Shown piece by piece: positions 35,250 to 44,649 of a DNA stretch of 64,000 nt. Source of the stretch: Metapseudomonas otitidis. Its GTDB lineage: Bacteria > Pseudomonadota > Gammaproteobacteria > Pseudomonadales > Pseudomonadaceae. Position 1 is the first letter of the stretch; each line of letters opens with the position of its first letter. The notes under the pieces were generated by a model. The model had not been told where the DNA came from, searched no databases, and saw only the letters and a program-made list of their open reading frames with translations. A program made the translations under genes and the position numbers. The stretch lies in NCBI RefSeq assembly GCF_900111835.1, contig NZ_FOJP01000016.1, positions 1 through 64,000 of the forward strand. Reading direction: 5' to 3'.

Positions 35250-36299
35250 GTGATTTCGCCAGATTTTCCCCCATTTCGCTCATTGATGGCGCTGACTTCG
35301 TTCGCGCTTCTGCTCACGGGCTGCAGCATCAACGGCTCTTACTCTGACGCCACGCAGCCCGACGCGGCCAAGTTGCGCTTCGTCAGCGACATGGAGAACG
35401 CGACCCTCGACGTCTTCGACGAAGCGCATTGCGACGGGGCGACAACGGGAATCCTCAACAACATGCTCACGGGCAACACCCGTCGCCGGGCAGGCATGAC
35501 CATCGCTCCCGCGAAGGAGTCGGATGCGTACCTGGAGATACGCTTGAAACCCGGCAAGGAAGTTTTCCTGCGGAACAACTCCAGCGGCAGCTCCCACGTG
35601 TGTTCCACCGGCTTCAACTTCACGCCTGAGGCGGGTGCCGAGTACGAACTGACCTTTTCTTCCAACGGGCGGCAGTGCATCTCGTCGATGGCACGCCTCA
35701 GTCAGGACGGTGGGCGAGTTATGCGTCATCCGTTGGTGTTGCTTGAAAAGGGGCTGCCCGGTTGCGCTGGAAGCAACGCGATTTTCCCCGAGGCGCCGGC
35801 CGTCCTACCGGCCACACCTGAACGAACGGCGATGATCGACCAGATCATCGCCGACAGCCTCACGCCTGAAATGAAGCGAAGCGTTCAGCCCCTATCAAAG
35901 GCCGATCAGCTCAAAGTGACCGAGGGAATGGTTGCGGAGCGCAAGACGTTGATGGGGCTGACGTTGCCTGACGAGTATTGGGTGCAATACCAGGCCGCCT
36001 TGATGAGCTTCCTGCAGGACACCATGGCGATGGGCGAAACCGTATTGAAGAAATACAAGGACGACTACAGTGCCCGCCTGAGTCCGTTGGAAACCGACGA
36101 GTTGCGCACCTATGTCCCGGACAGCCCGGAGTTGGACCGTTCCAAGGCGGCTGCTTTGAACGCCTTGATGCTCAAGCGCTACTACGACTGGCGCACGGTC
36201 GCTCGCAAGGAAGGCCTCGCCGCGCATTTGAGCCGAATGGCTGAACTGGATCGCCGCTTTGGCGTATGCGAACGCTACGCCCGCTGCTGGCGTAATTGA
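35250..36299 (+). CDS. Putative lipoprotein, 349 residues
   Basis: This starts at GTG with AAGGA six bases upstream. An ATG twelve codons later would also leave a workable signal sequence. The signal ends in a lipobox (FALLLTGC, Cys25). The mature N-terminal half is beta-like with paired Cys (VCSTGFNFTPEAGAEYELTF, QCISSMARL). The C-terminal half is helical (MIDQIIADSLTPEMKRSV to the end). No family is recognised. The DNA is less GC-rich than its neighbours (50% in one 60-base line counted by hand, 65% in another), suggesting more recent arrival or relaxed selection. Confidence 0.72.
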   Translation: MISPDFPPFRSLMALTSFALLLTGCSINGSYSDATQPDAAKLRFVSDMENATLDVFDEAHCDGATTGILNNMLTGNTRRRAGMTIAPAKESDAYLEIRLKPGKEVFLRNNSSGSSHVCSTGFNFTPEAGAEYELTFSSNGRQCISSMARLSQDGGRVMRHPLVLLEKGLPGCAGSNAIFPEAPAVLPATPERTAMIDQIIADSLTPEMKRSVQPLSKADQLKVTEGMVAERKTLMGLTLPDEYWVQYQAALMSFLQDTMAMGETVLKKYKDDYSARLSPLETDELRTYVPDSPELDRSKAAALNALMLKRYYDWRTVARKEGLAAHLSRMAELDRRFGVCERYARCWRN

Positions 36300-36311
36300 G
36301 CGTCATGGGTG

Positions 36312-36352
36312 ATCCCCTGCCCGTTGCAGCATTCAACTGACAGGGGATTTTC
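36312..36352 (+). terminator. Probable terminator after the 349-residue lipoprotein gene
   Basis: An eight-base stem ATCCCCTG pairs with CAGGGGAT across a 21-base loop and is followed by TTTTC. It lies 13 bases after the stop codon. The rest of the gap to 36568 shows no open frame or clear signal. Confidence 0.5.
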
Positions 36353-36568
36353 TCGACGCATCCTGCGCTGCTCTTGGGTGGTTCTTGGCTGCGCTTTGCT
36401 ATCCGGCGACCGTACTCCGACCCGCCATCCTGCTTCCCCTGCACTGACCTTCCACCGCATTCAACCGCCGCGACCTGCTTCTCAGGCGCGGCGGCAGCTT
36501 TGCCTTAGGATGCCGGGCTTTGGGCCGTGTCGATCCCGGCCCCCATCCCAGGACCGCCAGAGGCCGCC

Positions 36569-37777
36569 ATGAACCCCTTGAGTGCAATCGATTACGCCCG
36601 TATCCAGGCGCTGCTGGAGACCGACTACGTGCAGGAGCACTACCTGCGCTACGAGGCCGGTGGCGACAGCTATGACTGGCTGGAGTTGGAGGACGGGGAG
36701 GGCGACAGCGTCGAGCTGTACGTCGAATTCCTCCCGGACCGATTCCGCATCGCGGTGGCCAACGAGTCGGGCCCCGGGCCGGACAACGGCTTCGATGACC
36801 ACCGGCATTTCATCTTCAAACTGGTGGATGTCGAGGCGCAGCGCCACGAGCTGCTCTTCCAGCCCATGGAGGTGGACGGCGAGGGAGCGGACTGCCTGGA
36901 TACCTTCCCGCTCGCGGAACAGGCGCCGGCCGTCCAGGCCAGCGCGGTGCGTTACCTGGGGATGCTGGAGGCCTACATCCGTGCGGCGGACCAGCGCCTG
37001 GCCGAGCTGAAGGCCGACCTGCCGCCGGACATCATCCTCAATGTGCTGGGCACCTTCGACCGCTTCGACGCGCTGCGCGATACCTTCGAGTCGATGACGG
37101 CCTCCATGGGGCTGGAGACCTTCCGCCTGGACGAGGCCTTCAGCGAGCTGGAGCACGACGACCGCATGCCGCGCTCCTACCGCATCTGTGCCGACCGCAC
37201 GGAGCCGTCCATGACCGAGGAAGACGAGGCGGCCATCGAGGCGCATACCGCCACCGCCTATTTCGTGATGCCGCGCATTCACCACGAGCGCACCCGCATC
37301 GTTGCGGCGATGGCGGCGGCGCGGGCCCTGGGGCGCCTGATCGAGCAGGGGCTGGTCACGGCCGCCAAGGTCGAGACGGCAGGCCTGGCCCATGGCCTGG
37401 CGCGCTGGAAGGAGCTGATCGACGCGCTGGAGGCGTCGGTGGAGGCTCGTGACCAGCGGCGCATGCTGCTGACGCTGTACCGCCTGTTCGTGCGCAAGCC
37501 CATCGGCCACGAGAACCTGCTCTACACCTGTGGCATGCAGCACCTGGGCCTGCCGGACTTCGTGATCCGCTTCGCCGAGGACGAAGAGGTCGACCTGGAG
37601 GCCCAGGAGGCGGCGGTGGCGCGCTTCGAGCAGGCCTTCCTGGCCGCGTTCGGGGTCGAGCCCGCCGCCGAGCCGTCGAGCCCGTACCTGGCGCGGCCGG
37701 ACTTCGGCTACGAACTGGGCGATATCCGCCACAACCCCTTCGGCTACATCTGCATCGGCCAGTCCGCCCAGGGCTGA
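36569..37777 (+). CDS. Conserved hypothetical acidic protein, 402 residues
   Basis: This is a large cytosolic protein with an unusually high Asp/Glu content (YDWLELEDGEGDSVELYVEF near the start). It has no signal peptide, membrane segment or recognisable catalytic motif. Residues 230-330 are predicted helical. The start MNPLSAIDYARIQ is preferred over an in-frame ATG 14 codons earlier that lacks a ribosome site. Composition and codon use match the core genome. I cannot assign a function. Neighbours are the lipoprotein gene upstream and an ABC protein downstream, with no operon link evident. Confidence 0.72.
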   Translation: MNPLSAIDYARIQALLETDYVQEHYLRYEAGGDSYDWLELEDGEGDSVELYVEFLPDRFRIAVANESGPGPDNGFDDHRHFIFKLVDVEAQRHELLFQPMEVDGEGADCLDTFPLAEQAPAVQASAVRYLGMLEAYIRAADQRLAELKADLPPDIILNVLGTFDRFDALRDTFESMTASMGLETFRLDEAFSELEHDDRMPRSYRICADRTEPSMTEEDEAAIEAHTATAYFVMPRIHHERTRIVAAMAAARALGRLIEQGLVTAAKVETAGLAHGLARWKELIDALEASVEARDQRRMLLTLYRLFVRKPIGHENLLYTCGMQHLGLPDFVIRFAEDEEVDLEAQEAAVARFEQAFLAAFGVEPAAEPSSPYLARPDFGYELGDIRHNPFGYICIGQSAQG

Positions 37778-37955
37778 GGCGGGCAGGGCAGTGGTCAGCT
37801 GAACGCCGGCTGACACCGCCCCTGATGGATGTTCCGACGCGGCCGGTGCTGTTTATACTGCGCGCCGACACAGCGCCACCGCCTCGCTTCGGTGGCCTGG
37901 GGCGGGCTCCGGCCCGACCGCGTCGTCCCCTTCCCCCGAAGCACGGATACCCAGC

Positions 37956-39764
37956 ATGGAAATGGATTGGAGCAAGGCCCTGCAGGAGAGCCTGAGCTGG
38001 CTCGCTGTCGCGTCCCTGGTCACCATCGTTGCGTTCTCCGCCGCCGCTGCGCTGGCGGTTCGATTCACCCGTTGGGGCAGTCAGTTCTGGCAGGTCGCCG
38101 GCCCCTACCTCAGCCCCAAGCGCAGCTGGAAGCCGCTGCTGGTCTTCACCCTGCTGCTGGTGATGGCGCTGTTCTCGGTGCGCATGAACGTGCTGTTCTC
38201 GTTCTGGTACAACGGCTTCTACAGCGCGTTGCAGGGCCTGGACCAGACGGCGTTCTGGTACTTCCTCGGCATTTTCGCGGTGCTGGCGGCCATCCACGTG
38301 CTGCGGGCGCTGTTCAACTACTACCTCACCCAGGCCTTCAACATCCGCTGGCGGGTCTGGCTCACCGAGCGCCTGACCGGCGACTGGATGAACGGCGATG
38401 CCTACTACCGCGGGCAGTTCCTCGACGAGCCGGTGGACAACCCCGATCAGCGCATCGAGCTGGACGTCAACGCCTTCGTCACCGGCTCGGTATCCCTGGC
38501 CCTGGGGGCGGTGAGTGCCCTGGTGTCGCTGGTGGCCTTCACCGGCATCCTCTGGGGCCTGTCGGCACCGCTGACGGTGGGTGGGGTGGAGATCCCCCGG
38601 GCCATGGTCTTCGCGGTGTACATCTACGTGATCATCGCCACCTGGATCGCCTTCCGCCTCGGCCGGCCGCTGATCCGGCTGAACTTCCTCAACGAAAAGC
38701 TCACGGCGAACTTCCGTTATGCGCTGATGCGCCTGCGCGAGTACGCCGAGAACGTGGCCTTCTACCAGGGCACCGCCATCGAGCGCGGCACGCTGCTGGG
38801 GCGCTTCAGCGCGCTGATCGGCAACGTCTGGGCCATGGTCTACCGGAGCCTGAAGTTCGACGGCTTCAACCTGGTGGTGAGCCAGGTGGCGGTGGTCTTC
38901 CCGTTCATTCTCCAGGCGCCGCGCTTCTTCAGCGGGGCGATCAAGCTGGGTGATGTGATGCAGACCTCCCAGGCCTTCGGTCAGGTGCAGGATTCGCTGT
39001 CGTTCTTCCGCACCTCCTACGACACCTTCGCCCAGTACCGCGCGACCCTGGACCGTCTCACTGGCTTCCTCGATGCCAACCAGCAGGCCCGCGAGTTGCC
39101 CAAGGTGGACACCCATGAAGCCGCCGATGGCCTGCGCATCGAAAGTCTCGACGTGCTGCGCCCCGACGGGCACCGCCTGCTGGCCGACCTGGCGCTGGAG
39201 CTGGTGCCGGGCCAGGCGCTGCTGATCAAGGGGCCCTCGGGCAGCGGCAAGACCACCCTGCTGCGGGCGCTGGCGGGGCTCTGGCCCTATGCCGAAGGCA
39301 CCGTGTACCGCCCCGGCGGGCACCAGGCGCTGTTCCTCTCCCAGCGCCCGTACCTGCCCCTGGGCGACCTGCGCACCGCCATCGCCTACCCCAATACCGC
39401 CGTGGCCGAGGATGACGAACGCCTGAAGCAGGCGCTGCGCCAGGTCAACCTCGCGCACCTGGCCGAGCGCCTGGAGCTGAGTCAGGACTGGACGCGCATC
39501 CTCTCCATCGGCGAGCAGCAGCGCCTGGCCTTCGCCCGGGTGCTGTTCAACCGGCCCCGTGTGGTGTTCCTCGACGAGTCCACCTCGGCCATGGACGAAG
39601 GCCTGGAGCACGCCCTCTACTCGTTGCTGCGCGAGCACCTGGACGAGACGCTGCTGGTCAGCGTCGGCCACCGCGCCACCCTGGCGCAGTTCCATACCCA
39701 CCGCCTGGACGTGGACGGGCAGGGCGGTTGGGCCCTGCGCGAGCAGGCCGGCGACCTCGCCTGA
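37956..39764 (+). CDS. ABC transporter, SbmA/BacA-YddA-like fused permease-ATPase
   Basis: This 602-residue protein has an N-terminal membrane domain of the SbmA/BacA and peroxisomal ABCD type (about six helices in residues 15-330, with NIRWRVWLTERLTGDWM and YYRGQFLDEPVDNPDQRI, the family hallmark). A C-terminal ATPase follows: Walker A GPSGSGKTTLL, signature LSIGEQQRLAFARVL, Walker B VVFLDESTSAMDE. The fused arrangement is that of E. coli YddA and B12-type BacA transporters. Candidate substrates include peptides, very-long-chain fatty acids or corrinoids; nothing nearby decides. It is a single gene with its own spacer on both sides. Confidence 0.9.
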   Translation: MEMDWSKALQESLSWLAVASLVTIVAFSAAAALAVRFTRWGSQFWQVAGPYLSPKRSWKPLLVFTLLLVMALFSVRMNVLFSFWYNGFYSALQGLDQTAFWYFLGIFAVLAAIHVLRALFNYYLTQAFNIRWRVWLTERLTGDWMNGDAYYRGQFLDEPVDNPDQRIELDVNAFVTGSVSLALGAVSALVSLVAFTGILWGLSAPLTVGGVEIPRAMVFAVYIYVIIATWIAFRLGRPLIRLNFLNEKLTANFRYALMRLREYAENVAFYQGTAIERGTLLGRFSALIGNVWAMVYRSLKFDGFNLVVSQVAVVFPFILQAPRFFSGAIKLGDVMQTSQAFGQVQDSLSFFRTSYDTFAQYRATLDRLTGFLDANQQARELPKVDTHEAADGLRIESLDVLRPDGHRLLADLALELVPGQALLIKGPSGSGKTTLLRALAGLWPYAEGTVYRPGGHQALFLSQRPYLPLGDLRTAIAYPNTAVAEDDERLKQALRQVNLAHLAERLELSQDWTRILSIGEQQRLAFARVLFNRPRVVFLDESTSAMDEGLEHALYSLLREHLDETLLVSVGHRATLAQFHTHRLDVDGQGGWALREQAGDLA

Positions 39765-39901
39765 CCCCTCGCAGCCCCGGGAGTCAGACGGCTTCCGGGG
39801 CGTCCTAAGGCCGCCGCGCAGCGGCTTACACGCAAAAAATCCAGTCACTCCATCCGGGCCGTCTATGCTGCTGGCATTGGGCCTTGTCCAGGATGAGTGC
39901 T

Positions 39902-41452
39902 ATGGACTTCTTCGCCGATTCTCCCTCCTCAACCCATTCACCGCCGCCTGCTCCCCGGCCGATCCCGCCGTGGTGCGTGCTGGTGGTGGACGATGATGCC
40001 GAGGTACACGCCGTCACCCGGCTCGCCTTGAGCGGCTTCGAGTTCCAGGGGCGACCCCTGGAGCTGGTTCCCGCCTATTCCGCCGCCCAGGCCCGTGACA
40101 TTTTCAAGTCACGGGATGACATCGCCCTGGCGCTGATCGACGTGGTGATGGAAACCGAGCACGCCGGGCTGGACCTGGTGCGGTACCTGCGGGAAACCTG
40201 CAACAACCGCATGACGCGCCTGGTGCTGCGCACCGGGCAGGCCGGCCAGGCTCCGGAGGACCGGGTCATCCGCGAGTACGAGGTGGATGACTACAAGGAA
40301 AAGACCGAGCTCACCACCCAGAAGCTGCGCACGCTGTTGTATTCGATGCTGCGGTCGTACCGCGACCTGGGGGTGATCGAGGCCCAGCGCCGGGGCCTGA
40401 GCCACGTGCTGGAGGCCTGCGCCAAGGTGCAGAACGCCGCGACCCTCAAGGTGTTCTCCTCCACGGTGCTGGAGCAACTGACCACCCTGCTGCACCTGGG
40501 GCAGTCGGCGCTGTATTGCATGGTCTGCCCGGGGGAAGGGCACGAACAGACCCGCACCCTGGCCGCCACCGGCGAGTTCCACAGCTACCAGGCCGACGAC
40601 TCGCTGCAGACCCTGCCTGGTGATGTCGCCGAGCGCTTCCGCCAGGTGCTGGAGGCCAAAGCCTCGTGCCACTACGACGACGCCTACGTGCTCTATCACA
40701 GCAACGAGCGCGGCGGCGCCAGCCTGCTCTACGTCACCCACCTGGAGCCGCTGAGCGAGCTGGACCGGCAGTTGCTGGAAATCTACATGCGCAACGTGGC
40801 CATCACCTTCGAGAACATCAACCTGCTGGAAGACCTGCAGGAAACCTCCAAGGAGCTGGTCTACACCCTGGCCAACGCCGTGGAGGTGCGCAGCAAGGAG
40901 ACCGGCGCCCACGTGCAGCGCGTTTCGCTGTTCAGCGAAATGCTGGCGCGGCTCTACGGCCTGCCGGAGCGCGAGGTGTACCTGATCCAGCACGCCTCGC
41001 CGCTGCATGACATCGGCAAGGTGGCGATTCCCGACGCCATCCTGCACAAGCCCGGCAAGCTCGACCCCGACGAGTGGGTGGTGATGAAGAAGCACGTCGA
41101 CTACGGCGTGGCCATCCTCCAGCGTTCCCGCCGGTTGCTGATGCAGGTGGGCGCGCAAATCGCCGGCAACCACCACGAGCGCTGGGACGGCAACGGCTAC
41201 CCCCAGGGCCTGGCCGGGGACACCATTCCACTGGCTGGGCGGATCATCGCCCTGGCCGACGTCTTCGACGCCCTGTGCTCCCGGCGCGCCTACAAGGAGC
41301 CCTGGCCCCGGGAAGAGGTGCTGGAGTTGATCCGCTCCGAGCGCGGCCGGCATTTCGAGCCTCGCCTGGTGGACCTGCTGCTGGAGCACCAGGACGCCTT
41401 CTTCGCCATCCGTGACCAGTACCCCGACGACCCGGACGAGCACCACTCATGA
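39902..41452 (+). CDS. HD-GYP response regulator (REC-DUF3369-HD-GYP)
   Basis: This 516-residue regulator begins with a receiver domain (residues 25-145: VLVVDDDAEVHAV, phospho-acceptor Asp in ALIDVVMETEHAGLD, Lys in YKEKTEL). A GAF-like DUF3369 middle follows (150-310), then a canonical HD-GYP phosphodiesterase: HLxD-type HDIGKVAIPD, HHERWDGNGYPQGLAG and ADVFDALCSRRAY. All catalytic residues look intact, so it should degrade cyclic di-GMP when phosphorylated. AGGA lies eight bases before the chosen ATG; ATG 39893 and TTG 39884 are alternatives. Its stop overlaps the histidine-kinase start (ATGA). Confidence 0.92.
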   Translation: MDFFADSPSSTHSPPPAPRPIPPWCVLVVDDDAEVHAVTRLALSGFEFQGRPLELVPAYSAAQARDIFKSRDDIALALIDVVMETEHAGLDLVRYLRETCNNRMTRLVLRTGQAGQAPEDRVIREYEVDDYKEKTELTTQKLRTLLYSMLRSYRDLGVIEAQRRGLSHVLEACAKVQNAATLKVFSSTVLEQLTTLLHLGQSALYCMVCPGEGHEQTRTLAATGEFHSYQADDSLQTLPGDVAERFRQVLEAKASCHYDDAYVLYHSNERGGASLLYVTHLEPLSELDRQLLEIYMRNVAITFENINLLEDLQETSKELVYTLANAVEVRSKETGAHVQRVSLFSEMLARLYGLPEREVYLIQHASPLHDIGKVAIPDAILHKPGKLDPDEWVVMKKHVDYGVAILQRSRRLLMQVGAQIAGNHHERWDGNGYPQGLAGDTIPLAGRIIALADVFDALCSRRAYKEPWPREEVLELIRSERGRHFEPRLVDLLLEHQDAFFAIRDQYPDDPDEHHS

Positions 41453-43113
41453 CCGCCGCGCCACCTGTCGGCCCCGAGCAAGGCCAGGTTGTGGTCGGGC
41501 GCAGCCTTTCCGCCAGCCTGCTGCGCCTGACCCTGGTCTGTGCGGTGGCGCTGGGCCTGGTGGTCAGCCTGGTGCAGATCGCGCTGGACTACGAGCGCAG
41601 CCGTGACCTGCCGGACGCGGACGTGCAGGCCCTGTTCGGGCTGGTGCGCGACCCGGCCACCACCGTGGTGTTCAGCCTCGACCAGAGCACCGCCGACGAC
41701 CTGCTCAAGGGCATGCTCGAGCAGCGCGGTGTGGTCGGCGCACGGATCATGCTGCCGGAAGGCAAGCTGTTCGCCGACCGTTCCCGCAGCTTGACGCAGA
41801 CCGAAGGCCGCGCCCTCAACGACATGCTGTTCGGCATGACGCGCCACTACCAACTGCGCCTGTCCACCGAGAAGCTCGGCATCGGCGCTGCCGGTTGGCT
41901 GGGTGACCTGCTGGTGGAAGTGGACACCTTCCCCTACGGTGGCGAGTTCCTCCACCGCGCCGTGGTGACCCTGGTCAGCGGCCTGGTCTACGCTCTGGCC
42001 ATCTCGCTGATCCTGCTGCTGATCTTCTATATCTGGGTCACCCGCCCGTTGCGCCAGCTGATCTTCTCCATCGCCCGGGTGGATATCGCCGCCCCGGAGA
42101 ACGCCCGCCTCAGCGAGCCCGCCGGACACGCCGAGAACGAGATCGGCGTGCTGGTGCGCGCCACCAACCAGCACCTGCAGGCCCTGGGTGACAACCTGCG
42201 GCAGGTGCGCGAAGGGGAGGAGAAGCTCAAGGCCTACTCCGACCAGCTGGAGTCCACCGTCGCCGAGCGGACCCGCGAGCTGACTGAAAGCGTGTGCCAG
42301 CTGCGCGAAGCCCAGGGGCAGCTGATCCAGTCCGAGAAGCTGGCGGCACTGGGCGGCCTGGTGGCAGGGGTGGCCCATGAGGTGAACACCCCGCTGGGCA
42401 TCGCCGTCACCGCCTCCTCGGTGCTGGGAGAGGTGCTGGGCGAGTTGCAGAGCCAGTTCCAGGCCCAGACCCTGACCAGCGACGCCTTCCGCAGCCTGCT
42501 GCAGCGCGCCCAGGACAGCAGCACCATGCTCGACCACAACATCGGCCGCGCCGCGCGGCTGATCGCCAACTTCAAGCAGACCGCCGTGGACCAGGTGTCC
42601 GAAGCCCGCTGCCAGTTCCAGGTGCGCCAGGTGCTGGAGGCCCTGATAACCAGCCTGCACCCCGAGACCCGCAAGGTGCCGGTGGAGCCGGTGCTGGACT
42701 GCGACGCCGAGCTGACCATGCAGAGCCTGCCTGGCGTGCTCACCCAGGTGGTGGCCAACCTCATCATGAACAGCGTGCGCCACGCCTTCTCCGAGACCCA
42801 GGCCGCGCGCATCGTCCTGTCCCTGAAGGCTGAGGGCGACGAGGTGCTGCTGGACTACCGTGACAACGGCAGCGGCGTACCGGCGGAGCTGCACGAGCGC
42901 ATCTTCGAACCTTTCTTCACCACCAAGCGCGGCGAGGGTGGGACCGGCCTGGGCCTGAACATCGTCTTCAACCTGATCACCCGCAAGCTCAACGGCCGGT
43001 TGAAGTTCGAGTCCGCTCCCGGTGCCGGCGTGCACTTCCAGATCTGGATGCCCCGCGAGCTGCCGAGCCAACTGGTGGAGGCCAATAGCGGGCCCGCCGG
43101 CCCGCGCCAATAG
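41449..43113 (+). CDS. Membrane sensor histidine kinase
   Basis: This 554-residue kinase has transmembrane helices near residues 23-45 and 165-192 flanking a periplasmic sensor of about 120 residues. A HAMP segment ([15 protein letters not shown]) and a long coiled coil ([20 protein letters not shown]) follow. The His-box is [20 protein letters not shown], and the ATPase shows N-box [11 protein letters not shown]1 YRDNGSGVP and G2 [13 protein letters not shown]. It has no receiver domain of its own and is translationally coupled to the HD-GYP regulator upstream, its presumed partner. The binding-protein gene starts 12 bases downstream, suggesting a periplasmic ligand input. Confidence 0.93.
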   Translation: MTAAPPVGPEQGQVVVGRSLSASLLRLTLVCAVALGLVVSLVQIALDYERSRDLPDADVQALFGLVRDPATTVVFSLDQSTADDLLKGMLEQRGVVGARIMLPEGKLFADRSRSLTQTEGRALNDMLFGMTRHYQLRLSTEKLGIGAAGWLGDLLVEVDTFPYGGEFLHRAVVTLVSGLVYALAISLILLLIFYIWVTRPLRQLIFSIARVDIAAPENARLSEPAGHAENEIGVLVRATNQHLQALGDNLRQVREGEEKLKAYSDQLESTVAERTRELTESVCQLREAQGQLIQSEKLAALGGLVAGVAHEVNTPLGIAVTASSVLGEVLGELQSQFQAQTLTSDAFRSLLQRAQDSSTMLDHNIGRAARLIANFKQTAVDQVSEARCQFQVRQVLEALITSLHPETRKVPVEPVLDCDAELTMQSLPGVLTQVVANLIMNSVRHAFSETQAARIVLSLKAEGDEVLLDYRDNGSGVPAELHERIFEPFFTTKRGEGGTGLGLNIVFNLITRKLNGRLKFESAPGAGVHFQIWMPRELPSQLVEANSGPAGPRQ

Positions 43114-43125
43114 AGGAGGGGCGTG

Positions 43126-43878
43126 ATGAAAGCATGGCTCCTGGCAGTTGTGCTGGCTGCCTGCGTCGGGCCGGTGGCGGCCGAAACGGTGGTGATTGCC
43201 GCCGAGGACGACTGGGCACCTTATTCTTCCAAGCGTTTCGACAGCAACGAGCCCGAAGGCTTTGCACCAGAGCTGGTGCGCGAGGCGTTCGCCACCCAGG
43301 GTGTGGAGGTGCAGTTCCTCACCGTGCCGTTTTCCCGCTGCCTGCTGCTGGCAGAGGTGGGCCAGCAGGCCGTGGCCTGCTTCGACGTCACCATCACCGA
43401 CGCCAACCGCGACCAATACGTTTGGCACCCGACCCCGCTATTCAAGGAAGGCCTGGCCATCTTCGGTCGCGCCGACGAACCCCGGCAGGACCTGAAGACC
43501 GCCGACCTCGACGGCCACAGCGTCGGCATCACCAACGGCTACACCTACCCGACGGCCTTCATGGAGAACCCGGCCATCGAGCGCTTCACCGCCAACTCCG
43601 ATGCGCAGCTGCTGCAGATGCTGGCGGCGGGGCGTGTCGACTACATCCTGATGAACACCATGCCCGGCTTGATGCGCATCCAGCAGAGCGGCGAATTTCG
43701 GGGCAGGGTGAAACAGGTGGGGTTGATGCAGGAGGATGGCTTCTGGCTGGCCTTCTCCAAGGTCAACCCGGATGGGGCGCGGCTCGCGGCTGTGTTCGAG
43801 CAGGGCCTGCAGGCGCTGCGCAGCACGGGGCGCTACCAGAAGATGCTCGCCGACTTCCAGCAGCGCTACCGGGAGTGA
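43126..43878 (+). CDS. Periplasmic amino-acid-type solute-binding protein
   Basis: This 250-residue secreted binding protein of the SBP-bac-3 type has the signal peptide MKAWLLAVVLAACVGPVAA. The mature domain shows VIAAEDDWAPYSSK, PEGFAPELVREAF, VACFDVTITDANRDQYVW and the later VDYILMNTMPGL. There are no ABC permease or ATPase genes nearby. Its place 12 bases after the histidine kinase, behind GAGGAGG, suggests a ligand-presenting role for that kinase or a lone scavenger. The ATG at 43126 is preferred to a GTG one codon earlier. Related proteins bind amino acids or opines, or have lost ligand binding. Confidence 0.88.
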   Translation: MKAWLLAVVLAACVGPVAAETVVIAAEDDWAPYSSKRFDSNEPEGFAPELVREAFATQGVEVQFLTVPFSRCLLLAEVGQQAVACFDVTITDANRDQYVWHPTPLFKEGLAIFGRADEPRQDLKTADLDGHSVGITNGYTYPTAFMENPAIERFTANSDAQLLQMLAAGRVDYILMNTMPGLMRIQQSGEFRGRVKQVGLMQEDGFWLAFSKVNPDGARLAAVFEQGLQALRSTGRYQKMLADFQQRYRE

Positions 43879-43948
43879 ACGCCGGCCTCGCGCAGCCCAG
43901 GGCGGCTCGCTAGACTGGCGCCTCGCGCCTGCCCTGGAGCCCCACCCG

Positions 43949-44560
43949 ATGGCCTTGCATACCTGGTTGATCTACCTGCTGGCCGTCCTCGGCCTGTCCC
44001 TAACACCCGGCCCCAACGCCTTGCTGGCACTGTCCCATGGCGCCCTCCATGGGCACCGTCGGGCGCTGTTCACCATCAGCGGCGGCGCGCTCGGCTTCGC
44101 CCTGCTGATGGCGCTGTCCATGTTCGGCATCGGCGCGCTGCTCAAGGCCTCCGCCCAGGCACTGACCCTGCTCAAGGTGGCCGGCGGCCTGTACCTGATC
44201 TGGCTCGGCATCCAACTCTGGCGCTCGCCCGGCATCCAGCTGGACGCCGGCACCGAGGTCGGCCGGCGCAGCAACCTCAGCCTGTTCCGCCAGGGCATGT
44301 TCTCGGCTCTGTCCAACCCCAAGGTGATCCTGTTCTTCGGCGCCTTCGTCTCCCAGTTCCTCGACCCCGCACGGCCCCTGTGGCTGCAGTGCGTGGTCAT
44401 GACCCTGACCTTCGTGAGCATCGAATGCGTGGTGGAGTACCTGCTCGCCCGCCTGGCCCACCGCGTCCGCCCCTGGCTGGCGCGCAGCGGCCGGCGCTTC
44501 AACCAGGTGTGCGGCGGGCTGTTCGGGATGGCGGGCCTGGCGTTGCCGTTGACGCGTTGA
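43949..44560 (+). CDS. LysE/RhtB family amino-acid exporter
   Basis: This 203-residue inner-membrane exporter has about six hydrophobic segments and the family motif LSLTPGPNALLALSHGALHG near the N-terminus, then GGLYLIWLGIQLWRS and MFSALSNPKVILFFGAFVSQF. Members export threonine, homoserine, lysine or related amino acids. GGAG lies nine bases before the ATG. It stands alone, 70 bases after the binding-protein gene, and converges on the glycine cleavage operon across a terminator hairpin. Confidence 0.92.
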   Translation: MALHTWLIYLLAVLGLSLTPGPNALLALSHGALHGHRRALFTISGGALGFALLMALSMFGIGALLKASAQALTLLKVAGGLYLIWLGIQLWRSPGIQLDAGTEVGRRSNLSLFRQGMFSALSNPKVILFFGAFVSQFLDPARPLWLQCVVMTLTFVSIECVVEYLLARLAHRVRPWLARSGRRFNQVCGGLFGMAGLALPLTR

Positions 44561-44570
44561 GGCGAGGATA

Positions 44571-44598
44571 AGAAAAGGCGGCGGTAGACCCGCCGCCT
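44571..44598 (-). terminator. Terminator of the gcvH-gcvP-sdaA-gcvT operon
   Basis: On the minus strand a nine-base stem AGGCGGCGG with complement CCGCCGCCT closes a GTCTA loop and is followed by TTTTCTTAT. It lies about 50 bases after the gcvT stop. On the plus strand the T tract is absent, so it serves mainly the gcv operon. Confidence 0.8.
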
Positions 44599-44649
44599 GA
44601 AGGCCCCGGGCCGGCGAGGGGCCGCCGGTGGGGCATCGAGGGTAAAGCG

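Noticed and set aside
43126-43878. Start of an amino-acid ABC uptake operon
   Set aside because: No permease or ATPase gene follows; the next gene is a LysE-type exporter with its own spacer.
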